From Candidatus Peregrinibacteria bacterium RIFCSPLOWO2_01_FULL_48_20 (GTDB lineage Bacteria; Patescibacteriota; Gracilibacteria; UBA1369; 2-02-FULL-48-14): 16,590 nucleotides of DNA. The notes under the pieces are model-generated. The model worked only from the letters and a program-made list of their open reading frames with translations, had not been told where the DNA came from and searched no databases. The stretch covers positions 492 through 17,081 of the forward strand of contig MFXB01000072.1 in assembly GCA_001787475.1 (NCBI GenBank). The letters run 5' to 3'. Positions within the stretch are counted from its first letter, which is position 1. Every line of letters begins with the position of its first letter. This document shows, in pieces, positions 1 through 7,580 of this stretch. The translations under genes and the position numbers were made by a program.

Positions 1-464
1 TCCGCATTATTGTCCCGGGACGCGTTTTTAGAAATGAAGCCACGGACGCCTCACACGAACACACCTTCGATCAAGTGGAAGGTCTGCTCATCGACGAAAA
101 TATTTCCATCGCCAATTTAAAGGCGGTGATGGCGGACTTTTTAAGCCGACTGTTTAAGCGAGAAATGCGAGTGCGTTTTCGCCCCGGCTACTTTCCTTTT
201 GTGGAGCCCGGAATGGAACTGGATATGTCCTGTCTTTTTTGCAACGAAAAAGGGTGCCGCGTGTGCAAACACAGCGGTTGGATTGAATTTATGGGTGCCG
301 GAATGGTGCATCCCAATGTTTTGAAAGCGGGACATGTGGATTCTAAAAAATACCAGGGGTGGGCTTTCGGTTTCGGCCTCACTCGCCTCGCGATGATGCG
401 TTACGGTATCAACGATATTCGCCATTTCCAAAGCGGCGACCTGCGTTTTAACATGCAATTTTAA
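1..464 (+). CDS. pheS: Phenylalanyl-tRNA synthetase alpha subunit, 3' part (5' end outside window)
   Basis: C-terminal 153 residues of the catalytic alpha subunit, which with PheT forms the cytoplasmic (alpha-beta)2 enzyme charging tRNA-Phe. The reading frame is open from base 3 and the gene starts upstream of the window. Visible class II synthetase signatures are motif 2 (GRVFRNEATDASHEHTFDQVEG) in its parts GRVFRNEATDASHE and FDQVEG near the start, and motif 3 (GFGLTRLAMMRYGI) near the end. Between them lies a CxxCxxxxCxxC block (SCLFCNEKGCRVCKHSGW), a probable zinc knuckle found in a subset of bacterial PheS proteins. The substrate-pocket segment GAGMVHPNVL follows it. The TAA stop shares its last base with the ATG of pheT (TAATG), so the two subunits are probably translationally coupled. 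The identification is certain; the zinc role is inferred from cysteine spacing only. Confidence 0.97.
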   Translation, partial: RIIVPGRVFRNEATDASHEHTFDQVEGLLIDENISIANLKAVMADFLSRLFKREMRVRFRPGYFPFVEPGMELDMSCLFCNEKGCRVCKHSGWIEFMGAGMVHPNVLKAGHVDSKKYQGWAFGFGLTRLAMMRYGINDIRHFQSGDLRFNMQF

Positions 465-2890
465 TGAACATTTCACTTAACTGGCTTCGAGAATTCTTAG
501 ACCTTCCTCATGTGGATGGGAAAACTTTGGGCATGCGCCTCACCTCCCACACAGCGGAAGTGGAAGCGGTGATTGACGAAGCTCGGCTTTACGAAAAAAT
601 GGTGCTTGGAAAAGTGACGGCTTTGCGAAAACATCCGGGCGCGGACCGTTTGAACATAGCTCAAGTGGACATCGGCGAAAAAACCGTGCAAATCGTTTGC
701 GGAGGCCAAAATCTTTTTGAAGGAATGCTCGTGGCCGTGGCTTTGCCGGGCTCACATGTTCGTTGGCACGGCGAAGGCGATTTGGCGGAACTTTCCGAAG
801 CTAAAATTCGCGGCGAAACAAGCTATGGAATGATTTGTGCGGGTGAAGAAATCGGCCTCCCGGCGGACAACGGTCCCGATTCGACCGAAGTACACATCCA
901 CGATCTGAGCGTTTTAAAAGCAAAAGCGGGCACGCCGCTGGCTGAAGCACTCGGTAGAAATGACATCATTCTTGAAATCGACAACAAGTCCCTCACCCAC
1001 CGTCCGGATCTTTGGGGGCATTACGGCATGGCCCGTGAAGTGGCCGCCATTTTCGGGAAGCCGCTCAAAAAAATCGCGCCAAAAAACTTCTCTGTAGGAA
1101 AAGAAAAAATTTCGATCAAACTGGAGAACGCTACGCTCTGTCCGCGCTTTTCGGCGGCGATTCTGACGGGAATTAAAATTGAAGAATCACCCGACTGGAT
1201 GAAGACTCGCCTTAGTGCCGCGGGAATGAATCCGCACAACAATATTGTGGATATCACGAATTATGTGATGCTCGAACTCGGCCAACCCATGCATGCCTAC
1301 GACCGAAAAGTGGTGGGCGACGACGGCTTTATTGTGCGTTACGCCAAAAAAGGTGAGAAACTCATCACGCTCGATGAGACCGAGCAAAAACTCAGCGAAG
1401 AAGATCCGCTCGTATGTAGCGCAAGCGGAGAGCCTTTGGGTTTGGCGGGAATCAAAGGAGGACTCAAGTCCGGAATCAATGAAGCAACGACGGAAATTAT
1501 TTTGGAGGCCGCAAACTTCAACGCTATTGTGGTGCGAAAAAGTTCCATGCGCCACATGCTGCGCACGGACGCGTCTCAACGTTTCGAAAAAAGTCTCGAC
1601 GCGAGCATGACGGATGTCGCCTTGAAACGAGCTGTCGAGCTTATTTTAGAGCTCTGCCCAAAGGCAAAACTTAGCACGGTGACCACCGTTGGAACTTGGA
1701 AACCGCCCAAACTCACCCTCACAGTGAGTCCGGAAAATATTTGCCGAAAAATCGGCGTGAAAATTTCGGCCAAAGAAATTTCGGCAATTTTAAAATCGCT
1801 CGAATTTGGCGTGACGGCGAGCGGAAAAAATCTAAAAATTGCCGTGCCTTCGCATCGGGCCACCGGCGACGTGGATATTGAAGAAGACATTGTGGAAGAA
1901 GTGGCGCGCATTTACGGCTACGAGAAAATCCCGGCCATTCGGCCCGATCAGCCCATGAAACTTCCCATGGAAAACGAGGAGCGTTTTTACAAGCATCTCA
2001 CCCGAAACATTTTCGCGCTGGGTCTCGGCTTCACGGAAGTGACGAATTATTCTTTTGTGAACAAAGATCGTTTCGAGCGTTGCGGAATTCCCGAAGAAGG
2101 CCACCTTAAAATTTTGAATTATCTTTCCGAAGACCAAACGCACCTTCGCACCACCTTGGTACCCAATCTTTTGAACAACGCGGCCGACAATCATCGTGAA
2201 TGCCCTTCGATTCGAATTTTTGAACTGGGTCGTACGTACAAAGAAATCGGCGAGTTTATGCCTTTGGAGGAAAAACGTTTGGCGGTCTTGGTCGCCGAAC
2301 CGAGCGAATCTTTTTACGCCGCAAAAGGCGCTTTGGAAACGTTCCTGAAAACCTTCCGTGCCGGAACGTATCAACTTAAAACTTCACAGAAACCCTTACC
2401 TTACGCCCACCCAAAAAAGTCGCTGGATATTCTACTCACCGAAGGTGAGCTACAGAAAAATCAATGTATCGGTCAACTTTTTACCGTTCATCCGGCCGTG
2501 CTCAAGGCTTTTGACATTCCACTTTCCGTCAGCATGTTCGAGCTCAACTTCAGTGAACTTGTAAAACAAGGCCGAGAAACCGTGAAGTTCAGCCCGCTCC
2601 CCAAGTTCCCTTCCATGTTTTTTGATGTTTCCGTCCTCGTCGACAAAAAAGTCACGGTGGGCGAGGCTGAAAAATGCATTCAAAGCGCCAACTTGGGAAA
2701 TCTGCTGAAGTCCATCGTGCTTTTCGATATTTACGAAGGCCAAGGAATTCCGAAAGATAAAAAATCCCTTTCTTTTTCCATTGAGATCCGCCACGACGAT
2801 CGCACTCTGACGGACAAAGAATTGCAAACCGTGCAAGAGGGTATCTTCCTTGCCTTGGAACAGTTTGGTGGTAAAATACGCGGGCTATAA
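464..2890 (+). CDS. pheT: Phenylalanyl-tRNA synthetase beta subunit
   Basis: Full-length PheT of 808 residues, normal for bacteria. Domains in order: an OB-fold tRNA-binding domain (about residues 42-150, with VCGGQN and the AKIRGETSYGMICA stretch), the B3/B4 editing domain (about 210-380, including HRPDLWGHYGMAREVA just before it), the B5 domain (about 410-490, SHRATGDVDIEEDIVEEVARIYGYEK split over its middle), the synthetase-like core (about 500-690), and the C-terminal anticodon-binding FDX-ACB domain (about 705-808, starting FSPLPKFPSMFFDVSV). In the last domain the family's usual basic residue before the Asp of the KFP..xRD element is Phe (FFDVS), a minor variation. The start overlaps the pheS stop by one base and has no Shine-Dalgarno sequence. 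PheT supplies tRNA recognition and hydrolytic editing of Tyr-tRNA-Phe. Confidence 0.98.
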   Translation: MNISLNWLREFLDLPHVDGKTLGMRLTSHTAEVEAVIDEARLYEKMVLGKVTALRKHPGADRLNIAQVDIGEKTVQIVCGGQNLFEGMLVAVALPGSHVRWHGEGDLAELSEAKIRGETSYGMICAGEEIGLPADNGPDSTEVHIHDLSVLKAKAGTPLAEALGRNDIILEIDNKSLTHRPDLWGHYGMAREVAAIFGKPLKKIAPKNFSVGKEKISIKLENATLCPRFSAAILTGIKIEESPDWMKTRLSAAGMNPHNNIVDITNYVMLELGQPMHAYDRKVVGDDGFIVRYAKKGEKLITLDETEQKLSEEDPLVCSASGEPLGLAGIKGGLKSGINEATTEIILEAANFNAIVVRKSSMRHMLRTDASQRFEKSLDASMTDVALKRAVELILELCPKAKLSTVTTVGTWKPPKLTLTVSPENICRKIGVKISAKEISAILKSLEFGVTASGKNLKIAVPSHRATGDVDIEEDIVEEVARIYGYEKIPAIRPDQPMKLPMENEERFYKHLTRNIFALGLGFTEVTNYSFVNKDRFERCGIPEEGHLKILNYLSEDQTHLRTTLVPNLLNNAADNHRECPSIRIFELGRTYKEIGEFMPLEEKRLAVLVAEPSESFYAAKGALETFLKTFRAGTYQLKTSQKPLPYAHPKKSLDILLTEGELQKNQCIGQLFTVHPAVLKAFDIPLSVSMFELNFSELVKQGRETVKFSPLPKFPSMFFDVSVLVDKKVTVGEAEKCIQSANLGNLLKSIVLFDIYEGQGIPKDKKSLSFSIEIRHDDRTLTDKELQTVQEGIFLALEQFGGKIRGL

Positions 2891-2910
2891 GGCGGAGCGA
2901 AGCGTAGCCC
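2882..2910. repeat. Small inverted repeat between pheT and the PBP gene
   Basis: GGGCTA (2882-2887) is repeated as TAGCCC (2905-2910), with a 17-base GC-rich loop between. The left arm covers the pheT stop region and the right arm ends 13 bases before the PBP start codon. No T-run follows, so it is not a standard intrinsic terminator. It could be an RNA hairpin in the pheT-PBP transcript. Confidence 0.35.
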
Positions 2911-2923
2911 ATAAGCTTAAAAT

Positions 2924-5674
2924 ATGCGCAACTGGACAAAAAGAACAATTTTAACGGGTTGGGAACGGCTTCGCCCCCAGCCCTATATGAGTAAAACTGA
3001 ACACAGGATTCGCTACGCTCTTACGGGGCTTATCGGGCTCTTTCTTGCCGGACTCGTTTTCACTTTTTTCTACGCCATTTGGATCCTCTTTACCTTTGAT
3101 CCTGAAAAAATCAATGCGAAGGATTCCACGCAAATCATGGATAAAAAAGGCGGACTTTTGTACACCATCCATGGCGAAGAGAACCGAGACGCTTTGGAGT
3201 CGTTGGAAGAAATTTCCCCATGGCTCGTGGATGCCACCATCGCCATAGAAGATGACGAATTTTACGGCCACATCGGAATCGATATTCCCGCGCTTTTTCG
3301 CGCATTCTTCTCACAACTTGGAATTGGAAGTCCTCGCGGAGGTTCCACCATCACTCAACAACTCGTAAAAAACACCATCCTGACCCCTGAGCGATCCTAC
3401 ATTCGTAAGTACCGAGAAGTTGTGATTTCGCTCGTGACGGAACTCAAGTTTAGCAAGGATGAAATTTTGCTGATGTACCTCAACGAAATTCCTTACGGGA
3501 ATAATGCTTACGGAATTGAACTCGCCTCCGAACGCTATTTTGGGAAATCCGCCGAAGAACTGACGCTTGCCGAGTCGGCTGTTTTAGCCAGCATCCCTCG
3601 CGCCCCCACTCGCTACTCGCCTTATGGAAGTTACAAATATTCCGTTTTGCACTTTGAACTCACGGAAGAAAACTTGAGTGGTCGCAGCATTGCCGGCGAA
3701 GCCGATTTGGAAACGGAAGAGTTCACGCGCGGACTGATTGGAACCGCCTTTACCCTTCCCGATGGAAGTGCTTTTTATATTAAAGGCCGCAGCGATTTGG
3801 TGCTCGATCGTATGGTGGAACTGGGAATGATTACTGAAGACCAAGAGATTACGGCACTCGCGGAAATTCAAACCTTGGAATTTACCGATTATAAAGAAAC
3901 AATCTCCGCCGCGCACTTTGTGCTGTGGGTGAAAGAACAACTCGAAAGGAAATATGGATCCGAAATTGTGGAGCAAGGAGGTCTCAAAGTCTACACAACG
4001 CTGGATCCCGAATTCCAAGCGGCGGCCGAGGAAGCCATTGCCGAACGCATCGAAACAAACGTAGCCAGCTCGGGGGCCAACAACGCCGCGTTGATCTCCA
4101 TTCACCCGCAAACGGGACAAATTCTGGCGTGGGTGGGCAGCGCGGACTATTTCAATGAAGAAATCGACGGCCAAGTGAACATGATCACAAGCTACCGTCA
4201 GCCGGGGTCTTCCTTCAAACCCATTGTCTACTCGCTTGCGCTTCTCAACCAATACACGGCCGCCACGGTTTTCTACGACGTGCTCACGCACTTTGGACCG
4301 GACACTCCAAAAAATTACTCGGGTACTTTCCATGGCCCTCTCAGCATGCGCCAAGCGCTTGGAAACTCGCTGAATATTCCCGCTGCAAAAGCCTACTTCT
4401 TGGCGGGAGAAGAACAGGCAATTGTGCCTTACGCCAACAAGCTCGGCTTATCGCTCGACGAAAATCACAGTTACGGTTACCCGCTGGCCCTTGGAGCCGG
4501 TGAAGTGATGCCGCTGGAATATGCGGAAGCTTACACGGCTTTCGCCAACGGTGGAGCAAAAGTGGAACCTACAGCCATCCTGAAAATTCTAACGTCGGAC
4601 GGTGAAATTCTGGAACAATGGGAAGAAAAAGAAGTTGAAAAAACAAATGTGGTGGATCCCGAAGTGGCCTATGTCATCAACGACATGCTCTCAGACCCCA
4701 CTGTAAATATTGGAGGATCCGGGGGTTATTTGTATATCCCTGCGCTCGACAACGCCGCTAAAACGGGGACTTCCACGGACGAAGACGGTTATCCGCAAGA
4801 CGGTTGGATTGTCGCTTACACGCCGACGCTCGTCACGGTGGGTTGGTCCGGAAACGCAAACGGCGAACCCATGGCTTGGACCGGTGAAGCCTACCAAACC
4901 ATTGCGCCCATTTGGAAAAGCTACATGACAAAAATCTTGAACCGATTGGAGCCAACGGAATGGAAACGTCCGGAAGGCATTAAAGAAATCGCCATCAGCA
5001 AAGCGAGCGGAAAACTGCCCGGCGAGCACACTCCTTCGGACATGATTCGCACGGAAATTTTTACTTCCTTCGCCGTTCCCACGGAAGTGGATGACGCGTA
5101 TCAAGTGGTAAAAATTGAAATGGTTACCGGTCGCTTGGCCACCGAATACTCGCCCGAAGACGTGGTGGAAGAGCGCACCTACCGTGTGCATAAAGAGGAC
5201 TGGTCCAACTGGCAAAGCGACATCAATGCCTGGGCCGCCGACCAAGGCGAAAGTGAACAACCTCCCACTGAAACCGCCGCCAATATCCACAATGCCGAAA
5301 CGGCCGCCAATGTCCCGCAAGTGGTAATCACCAGTCCTTCCAATCTTGCTTCACTCGACAGTGACCAACGTCTCCACGACATTGAAGTGGATGTGCTCAA
5401 CCCAGGAAACGGCCTTGGCGAAGTGCAGTACCTTCTGAACGGCGACGTAAAGTACCACGCCACTTCGGCTCCTTACTCCGGTCGCATTCCTCTGCCGGTC
5501 ACAGCCGGCGAAGGAACCATTTTGACCGTCACCGCAAAAATTGTGGATCAATATGGCTACTCTTCTGAAAGTACCATCCAACTGCGCGTAGACGGCGGCG
5601 ACGACGATGATGATGCCTCAGACGAAGAGACGGAAGACAGTGGCGATTCTTTGGATTTGGATATTTCGCTTTAG
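2924..5674 (+). CDS. Bifunctional class A penicillin-binding protein (PBP1A-like) with C-terminal Ig-like domain
   Basis: 916-residue peptidoglycan polymerase: glycosyltransferase 51 (GT51) plus DD-transpeptidase, anchored by one N-terminal helix (about residues 33-58) after a basic cytoplasmic tail. GT51 motifs are present: EDDEFYGHIG with catalytic E109, RGGSTITQQLVKN (138-150), RKYREVVISLVTELKFSKDEIL with E165/E173, and YLNEIPYG. A roughly 100-residue linker separates the transpeptidase, which has the active-site SxxK in GSSFKP (S429, K432), SLN (482-484) and KTGT (613-616). Beyond the usual end, residues about 797-890 look like a bacterial Ig-like domain (PQVVITSPSNLASL at its start, TVTAKIVDQYG near its end). 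An acidic tail rich in Asp/Glu (891-910) follows. The ATG at 2924 was chosen because it keeps a basic N-tail; ATG 2987 (Met22) is an alternative. No Shine-Dalgarno is seen. It lies 33 bases downstream of pheT and may be co-transcribed. Confidence 0.95.
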   Translation: MRNWTKRTILTGWERLRPQPYMSKTEHRIRYALTGLIGLFLAGLVFTFFYAIWILFTFDPEKINAKDSTQIMDKKGGLLYTIHGEENRDALESLEEISPWLVDATIAIEDDEFYGHIGIDIPALFRAFFSQLGIGSPRGGSTITQQLVKNTILTPERSYIRKYREVVISLVTELKFSKDEILLMYLNEIPYGNNAYGIELASERYFGKSAEELTLAESAVLASIPRAPTRYSPYGSYKYSVLHFELTEENLSGRSIAGEADLETEEFTRGLIGTAFTLPDGSAFYIKGRSDLVLDRMVELGMITEDQEITALAEIQTLEFTDYKETISAAHFVLWVKEQLERKYGSEIVEQGGLKVYTTLDPEFQAAAEEAIAERIETNVASSGANNAALISIHPQTGQILAWVGSADYFNEEIDGQVNMITSYRQPGSSFKPIVYSLALLNQYTAATVFYDVLTHFGPDTPKNYSGTFHGPLSMRQALGNSLNIPAAKAYFLAGEEQAIVPYANKLGLSLDENHSYGYPLALGAGEVMPLEYAEAYTAFANGGAKVEPTAILKILTSDGEILEQWEEKEVEKTNVVDPEVAYVINDMLSDPTVNIGGSGGYLYIPALDNAAKTGTSTDEDGYPQDGWIVAYTPTLVTVGWSGNANGEPMAWTGEAYQTIAPIWKSYMTKILNRLEPTEWKRPEGIKEIAISKASGKLPGEHTPSDMIRTEIFTSFAVPTEVDDAYQVVKIEMVTGRLATEYSPEDVVEERTYRVHKEDWSNWQSDINAWAADQGESEQPPTETAANIHNAETAANVPQVVITSPSNLASLDSDQRLHDIEVDVLNPGNGLGEVQYLLNGDVKYHATSAPYSGRIPLPVTAGEGTILTVTAKIVDQYGYSSESTIQLRVDGGDDDDDASDEETEDSGDSLDLDISL

Positions 5675-5676
5675 TT

Positions 5677-5685
5677 TGCTATAGT
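5677..5685 (+). promoter_or_regulatory. Candidate extended -10 promoter for the cysteine-rich protein pair
   Basis: TGCTATAGT matches the extended -10 consensus TGnTATAAT with one mismatch. It lies immediately after the PBP stop codon. A poor -35 (TTGGAT, 5657-5662) sits 17 bases upstream. Initiation would fall near 5692, giving a leader of roughly 18 nt before the ATG at 5710. Confidence 0.5.
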
Positions 5686-5709
5686 GCAATACTCTAATTC
5701 ATTTACTCT

Positions 5710-6354
5710 ATGCGAACTTCTACAAAATTCCCCACGGTCGCCGTAGTCGCTTGTATGGCCGCAGGAACCGCTGAAGCGCTTATCGGTGGCACAACAGACC
5801 ACGTCGTGGATTCCTACCAACCCTCTTTTTCGCTGGACTCGGCGTACGATCACTTTCGTGAAATGGCTCTCGAGATCTTGGACGCAAACACTAATACTTT
5901 TTGTAAAGTTCCTGAAGACTTGTCGACTGTAACAGATCTTCATGACCTTATCGTACCTGTTGATTGCTTGGAAACAGTAGATCGGTTACGCTGGACCATT
6001 GTCGAGCGTGGTTTTGGGGTGGACACCATCCGCCGCGAGTCGGGCGCGGTGAACAGCTGTGGGTACGAATATGATGATTTTCAGCGTGCCGTTAACGCTT
6101 ACTACGCCAACGTGGATCGTGCCGCAGACAATGCTTGGGAAGATGCTCGGAAAATGGAAACCTGCCCCACGGAAACCACAATCGAATGTCCCACCACTCC
6201 CGACGAAATCGTTCTGGATCACACCCCACTTTCACCGGATGGAAGATGTCTCAATGCTTTTGTAACTGCGATTCTCCCGGAAGCCGTGGAGCAAGATGCG
6301 TGGCAGCTTCTTCCGGCAATTCCGAGGGGTCACAGCGCTTTTAAGGCTCTCTAA
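5710..6354 (+). CDS. Predicted exported cysteine-rich protein, first of a paralogous pair
   Basis: 214 residues of no family I recognise. The N-terminus looks like an export signal: MRTSTK, a short hydrophobic run (FPTVAVVACMAAG), then an AEA-like cleavage site around residue 23. VVAC15 could alternatively be a lipobox. After the signal there are six cysteines (65, 86, 117, 152, 160, 180), an even number compatible with three disulfides outside the membrane. Its layout matches the next gene: CG[YF]xxD[DE]F at C117, a Trp some 26 residues later, another Cys about nine residues on, and C-L-x-x-F-x-x-x-I-L-P at C180. This indicates diverged tandem paralogues. It has its own candidate extended -10 upstream, and its stop overlaps the next start by one base (TAATG). 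The position after the PBP hints at an envelope role, but no function can be assigned. Confidence 0.8.
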   Translation: MRTSTKFPTVAVVACMAAGTAEALIGGTTDHVVDSYQPSFSLDSAYDHFREMALEILDANTNTFCKVPEDLSTVTDLHDLIVPVDCLETVDRLRWTIVERGFGVDTIRRESGAVNSCGYEYDDFQRAVNAYYANVDRAADNAWEDARKMETCPTETTIECPTTPDEIVLDHTPLSPDGRCLNAFVTAILPEAVEQDAWQLLPAIPRGHSAFKAL

Positions 6355-6968
6355 TGAACTCCCAAAGACCTCCGTCCGATTTGGAACAACGGAACCGAGT
6401 GCCATTTTTTAGTCAGGTGATGTTTCTCACGGCAGGAATGATACTTGGTCATGGAATCGTACGCGAGATGATTGACCTGGCGAACGATCCGCCCTACAAG
6501 GCTCCCAACGACCACTTCCTCCTTAATTATTTCCATGAAAAAGTATCCTCGGCTTTGCATCTGAGAGCCCACGAAATTTGCGCCGCTCCGGATTCCTCCG
6601 AGTGCATCGACAAAGTCATTCATCACAGGCCGCCCACAATAAGTCTGCTCTACGATGCGGCCAACGAAGCGGGCTTTTGCGGCTTCACGAGAGACGAGTT
6701 TCTCTATCGACTTGAAACTCATTTCAATATTCAAGACATTAATGAAAGCGCGACCTTCCTCAGTTGGCAGGAAGTGCATGCGGAATGTTTGGATGAAAAT
6801 TTTCCCGCACCCTTCCAAAATTTAGAGGGCGTTTGCTACCCTTTTGGAACTCCCGGCGAAGAATGTTTCACGGTTCCGAACGAAGAGTGCCTTACAAATT
6901 TTGCGGTGGACATTCTGCCCAACACTCTCAAGGGCTACGCGGACAGCTTCACAAAAGAAGGCCTCTAA
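6354..6968 (+). CDS. Predicted membrane-anchored or exported cysteine-rich protein, second of a paralogous pair
   Basis: 204 residues, unknown function. A hydrophilic start (residues 1-17) is followed by a short hydrophobic segment (about 18-36, VPFFSQVMFLTAGMILGHGIV) that could be a signal anchor; the rest is predicted to lie outside. Seven cysteines (76, 84, 109, 145, 161, 171, 179). Six have counterparts in the upstream protein, in the same order, and the shared blocks CGFTRDEF (109-116) and CLTNFAVDILP (179-189) have identical internal spacing. The start overlaps the upstream stop by one base, so translation is probably coupled, with only a weak AAGG upstream. The 3' end overlaps the convergent rdgB by 20 bases. 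Being adjacent and similar, the two proteins may form a heteromeric pair; this is inference. Confidence 0.78.
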   Translation: MNSQRPPSDLEQRNRVPFFSQVMFLTAGMILGHGIVREMIDLANDPPYKAPNDHFLLNYFHEKVSSALHLRAHEICAAPDSSECIDKVIHHRPPTISLLYDAANEAGFCGFTRDEFLYRLETHFNIQDINESATFLSWQEVHAECLDENFPAPFQNLEGVCYPFGTPGEECFTVPNEECLTNFAVDILPNTLKGYADSFTKEGL

Positions 6969-7557
6969 GAAAGTCCCGCACTTTACTAAAAGCCTTCCCA
7001 CGGTGACTGAGTTCGTTTTTTTCGGCGAGTGAAAGTGCGGCGAAAACTTTTTCGTACCCGTCGGGTTTGAAGACGGATGACAAAGGAATGCCGGCTTTCA
7101 CGGGCGCTTCCACCGACTCTGTAATGACACCTTCCGTTTCACCAAGAAAGATTTTTTCTTCATTGCCGTTCACGTAAGCCGCCGCGCAAACAAATTTTGC
7201 TTTCCGATTTTTCTCCTTCGCCATTCTCCCCATAAAATGCGCGAGCCATTCTTCGTCCGTAGCTTCGTGGCCGGCTCCCCATCGGCGCGTTTTCAAACCC
7301 AACTCATCGCCCAGCGTTTCCACAAAAATACCACTGTCATCGGCTACCACTGCTGCGTTAGCGGCAGTTTGAGCACACAATGCCGAATAAAAGCGCGCCT
7401 TCCCAAGAGCATTTTCTTCAAAACTCTCCCCGTGTTCCGGAAAATCTTCTGTGATTTTCAGGTCGTCCAAAGAAACAAACTCCGCCTTGAGTCCACTCAA
7501 CATCTCTCGAATTTCAGCGAACTTACCGGAATTTTTAGTGGCAATCAGAATTTTCAT
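6949..7557 (-). CDS. rdgB: XTP/dITP diphosphatase (non-canonical purine NTP pyrophosphatase)
   Basis: 202-residue Ham1/RdgB protein, the usual length. It hydrolyses dITP, XTP and ITP to monophosphates, removing deaminated purines from the cytosolic nucleotide pool. Family motifs: ATKNSGKFAEIREML (residues 6-20), SFEENALGKARFY (45-57), ADDSGIFVETL (72-82), TRRWGAG (90-96), and the C-terminal AEKNELSHRGKAF (178-190). The usual GYDPxF substrate loop is altered to GIPLSSVFKPDG. The stop is TGA at a normal family end point, supporting the standard genetic code. The gene converges on the cysteine-rich pair with a 20-base overlap and diverges from the O-antigen ligase-like gene across about 23 bases. 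A -10-like TACCAT six bases before the ATG suggests a leaderless mRNA. Confidence 0.93.
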   Translation of the reverse strand: MKILIATKNSGKFAEIREMLSGLKAEFVSLDDLKITEDFPEHGESFEENALGKARFYSALCAQTAANAAVVADDSGIFVETLGDELGLKTRRWGAGHEATDEEWLAHFMGRMAKEKNRKAKFVCAAAYVNGNEEKIFLGETEGVITESVEAPVKAGIPLSSVFKPDGYEKVFAALSLAEKNELSHRGKAFSKVRDFLRGLLL

Positions 7558-7563
7558 GGACTA

Positions 7564-7569
7564 ATGGTA
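7564..7569 (-). promoter_or_regulatory. Candidate -10 element for rdgB (leaderless)
   Basis: Minus-strand TACCAT (4/6 to TATAAT) ends six bases before the rdgB ATG, so transcription would start at or next to the start codon. It is preceded directly by TG. No good -35 is seen. It shares two bases (7568-7569) with the opposing -10 of the divergent gene. Confidence 0.4.
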
Positions 7570-7573
7570 CAAT
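7565..7573 (+). promoter_or_regulatory. Extended -10 promoter for the O-antigen ligase-like gene
   Basis: TGGTACAAT matches TGnTATAAT with one mismatch. It ends seven bases before the ATG at 7581, which points to a leaderless transcript starting at that codon. The upstream ATG at 7572 lies inside this -10, which argues against it as the start. Confidence 0.55.
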
Positions 7574-7580
7574 GCTTCCA

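Noticed and set aside
3584..4354. 256-codon minus-strand frame inside the PBP gene
   Set aside because: It is antisense to well-conserved transglycosylase/transpeptidase coding sequence and shows no family motif.
6949..6951. TGA at the rdgB end as a recoded glycine codon (Gracilibacteria-type code)
   Set aside because: RdgB ends at its normal length there, and TGA also ends the GGQ and TrmB-like genes at sensible points, so the standard code fits.
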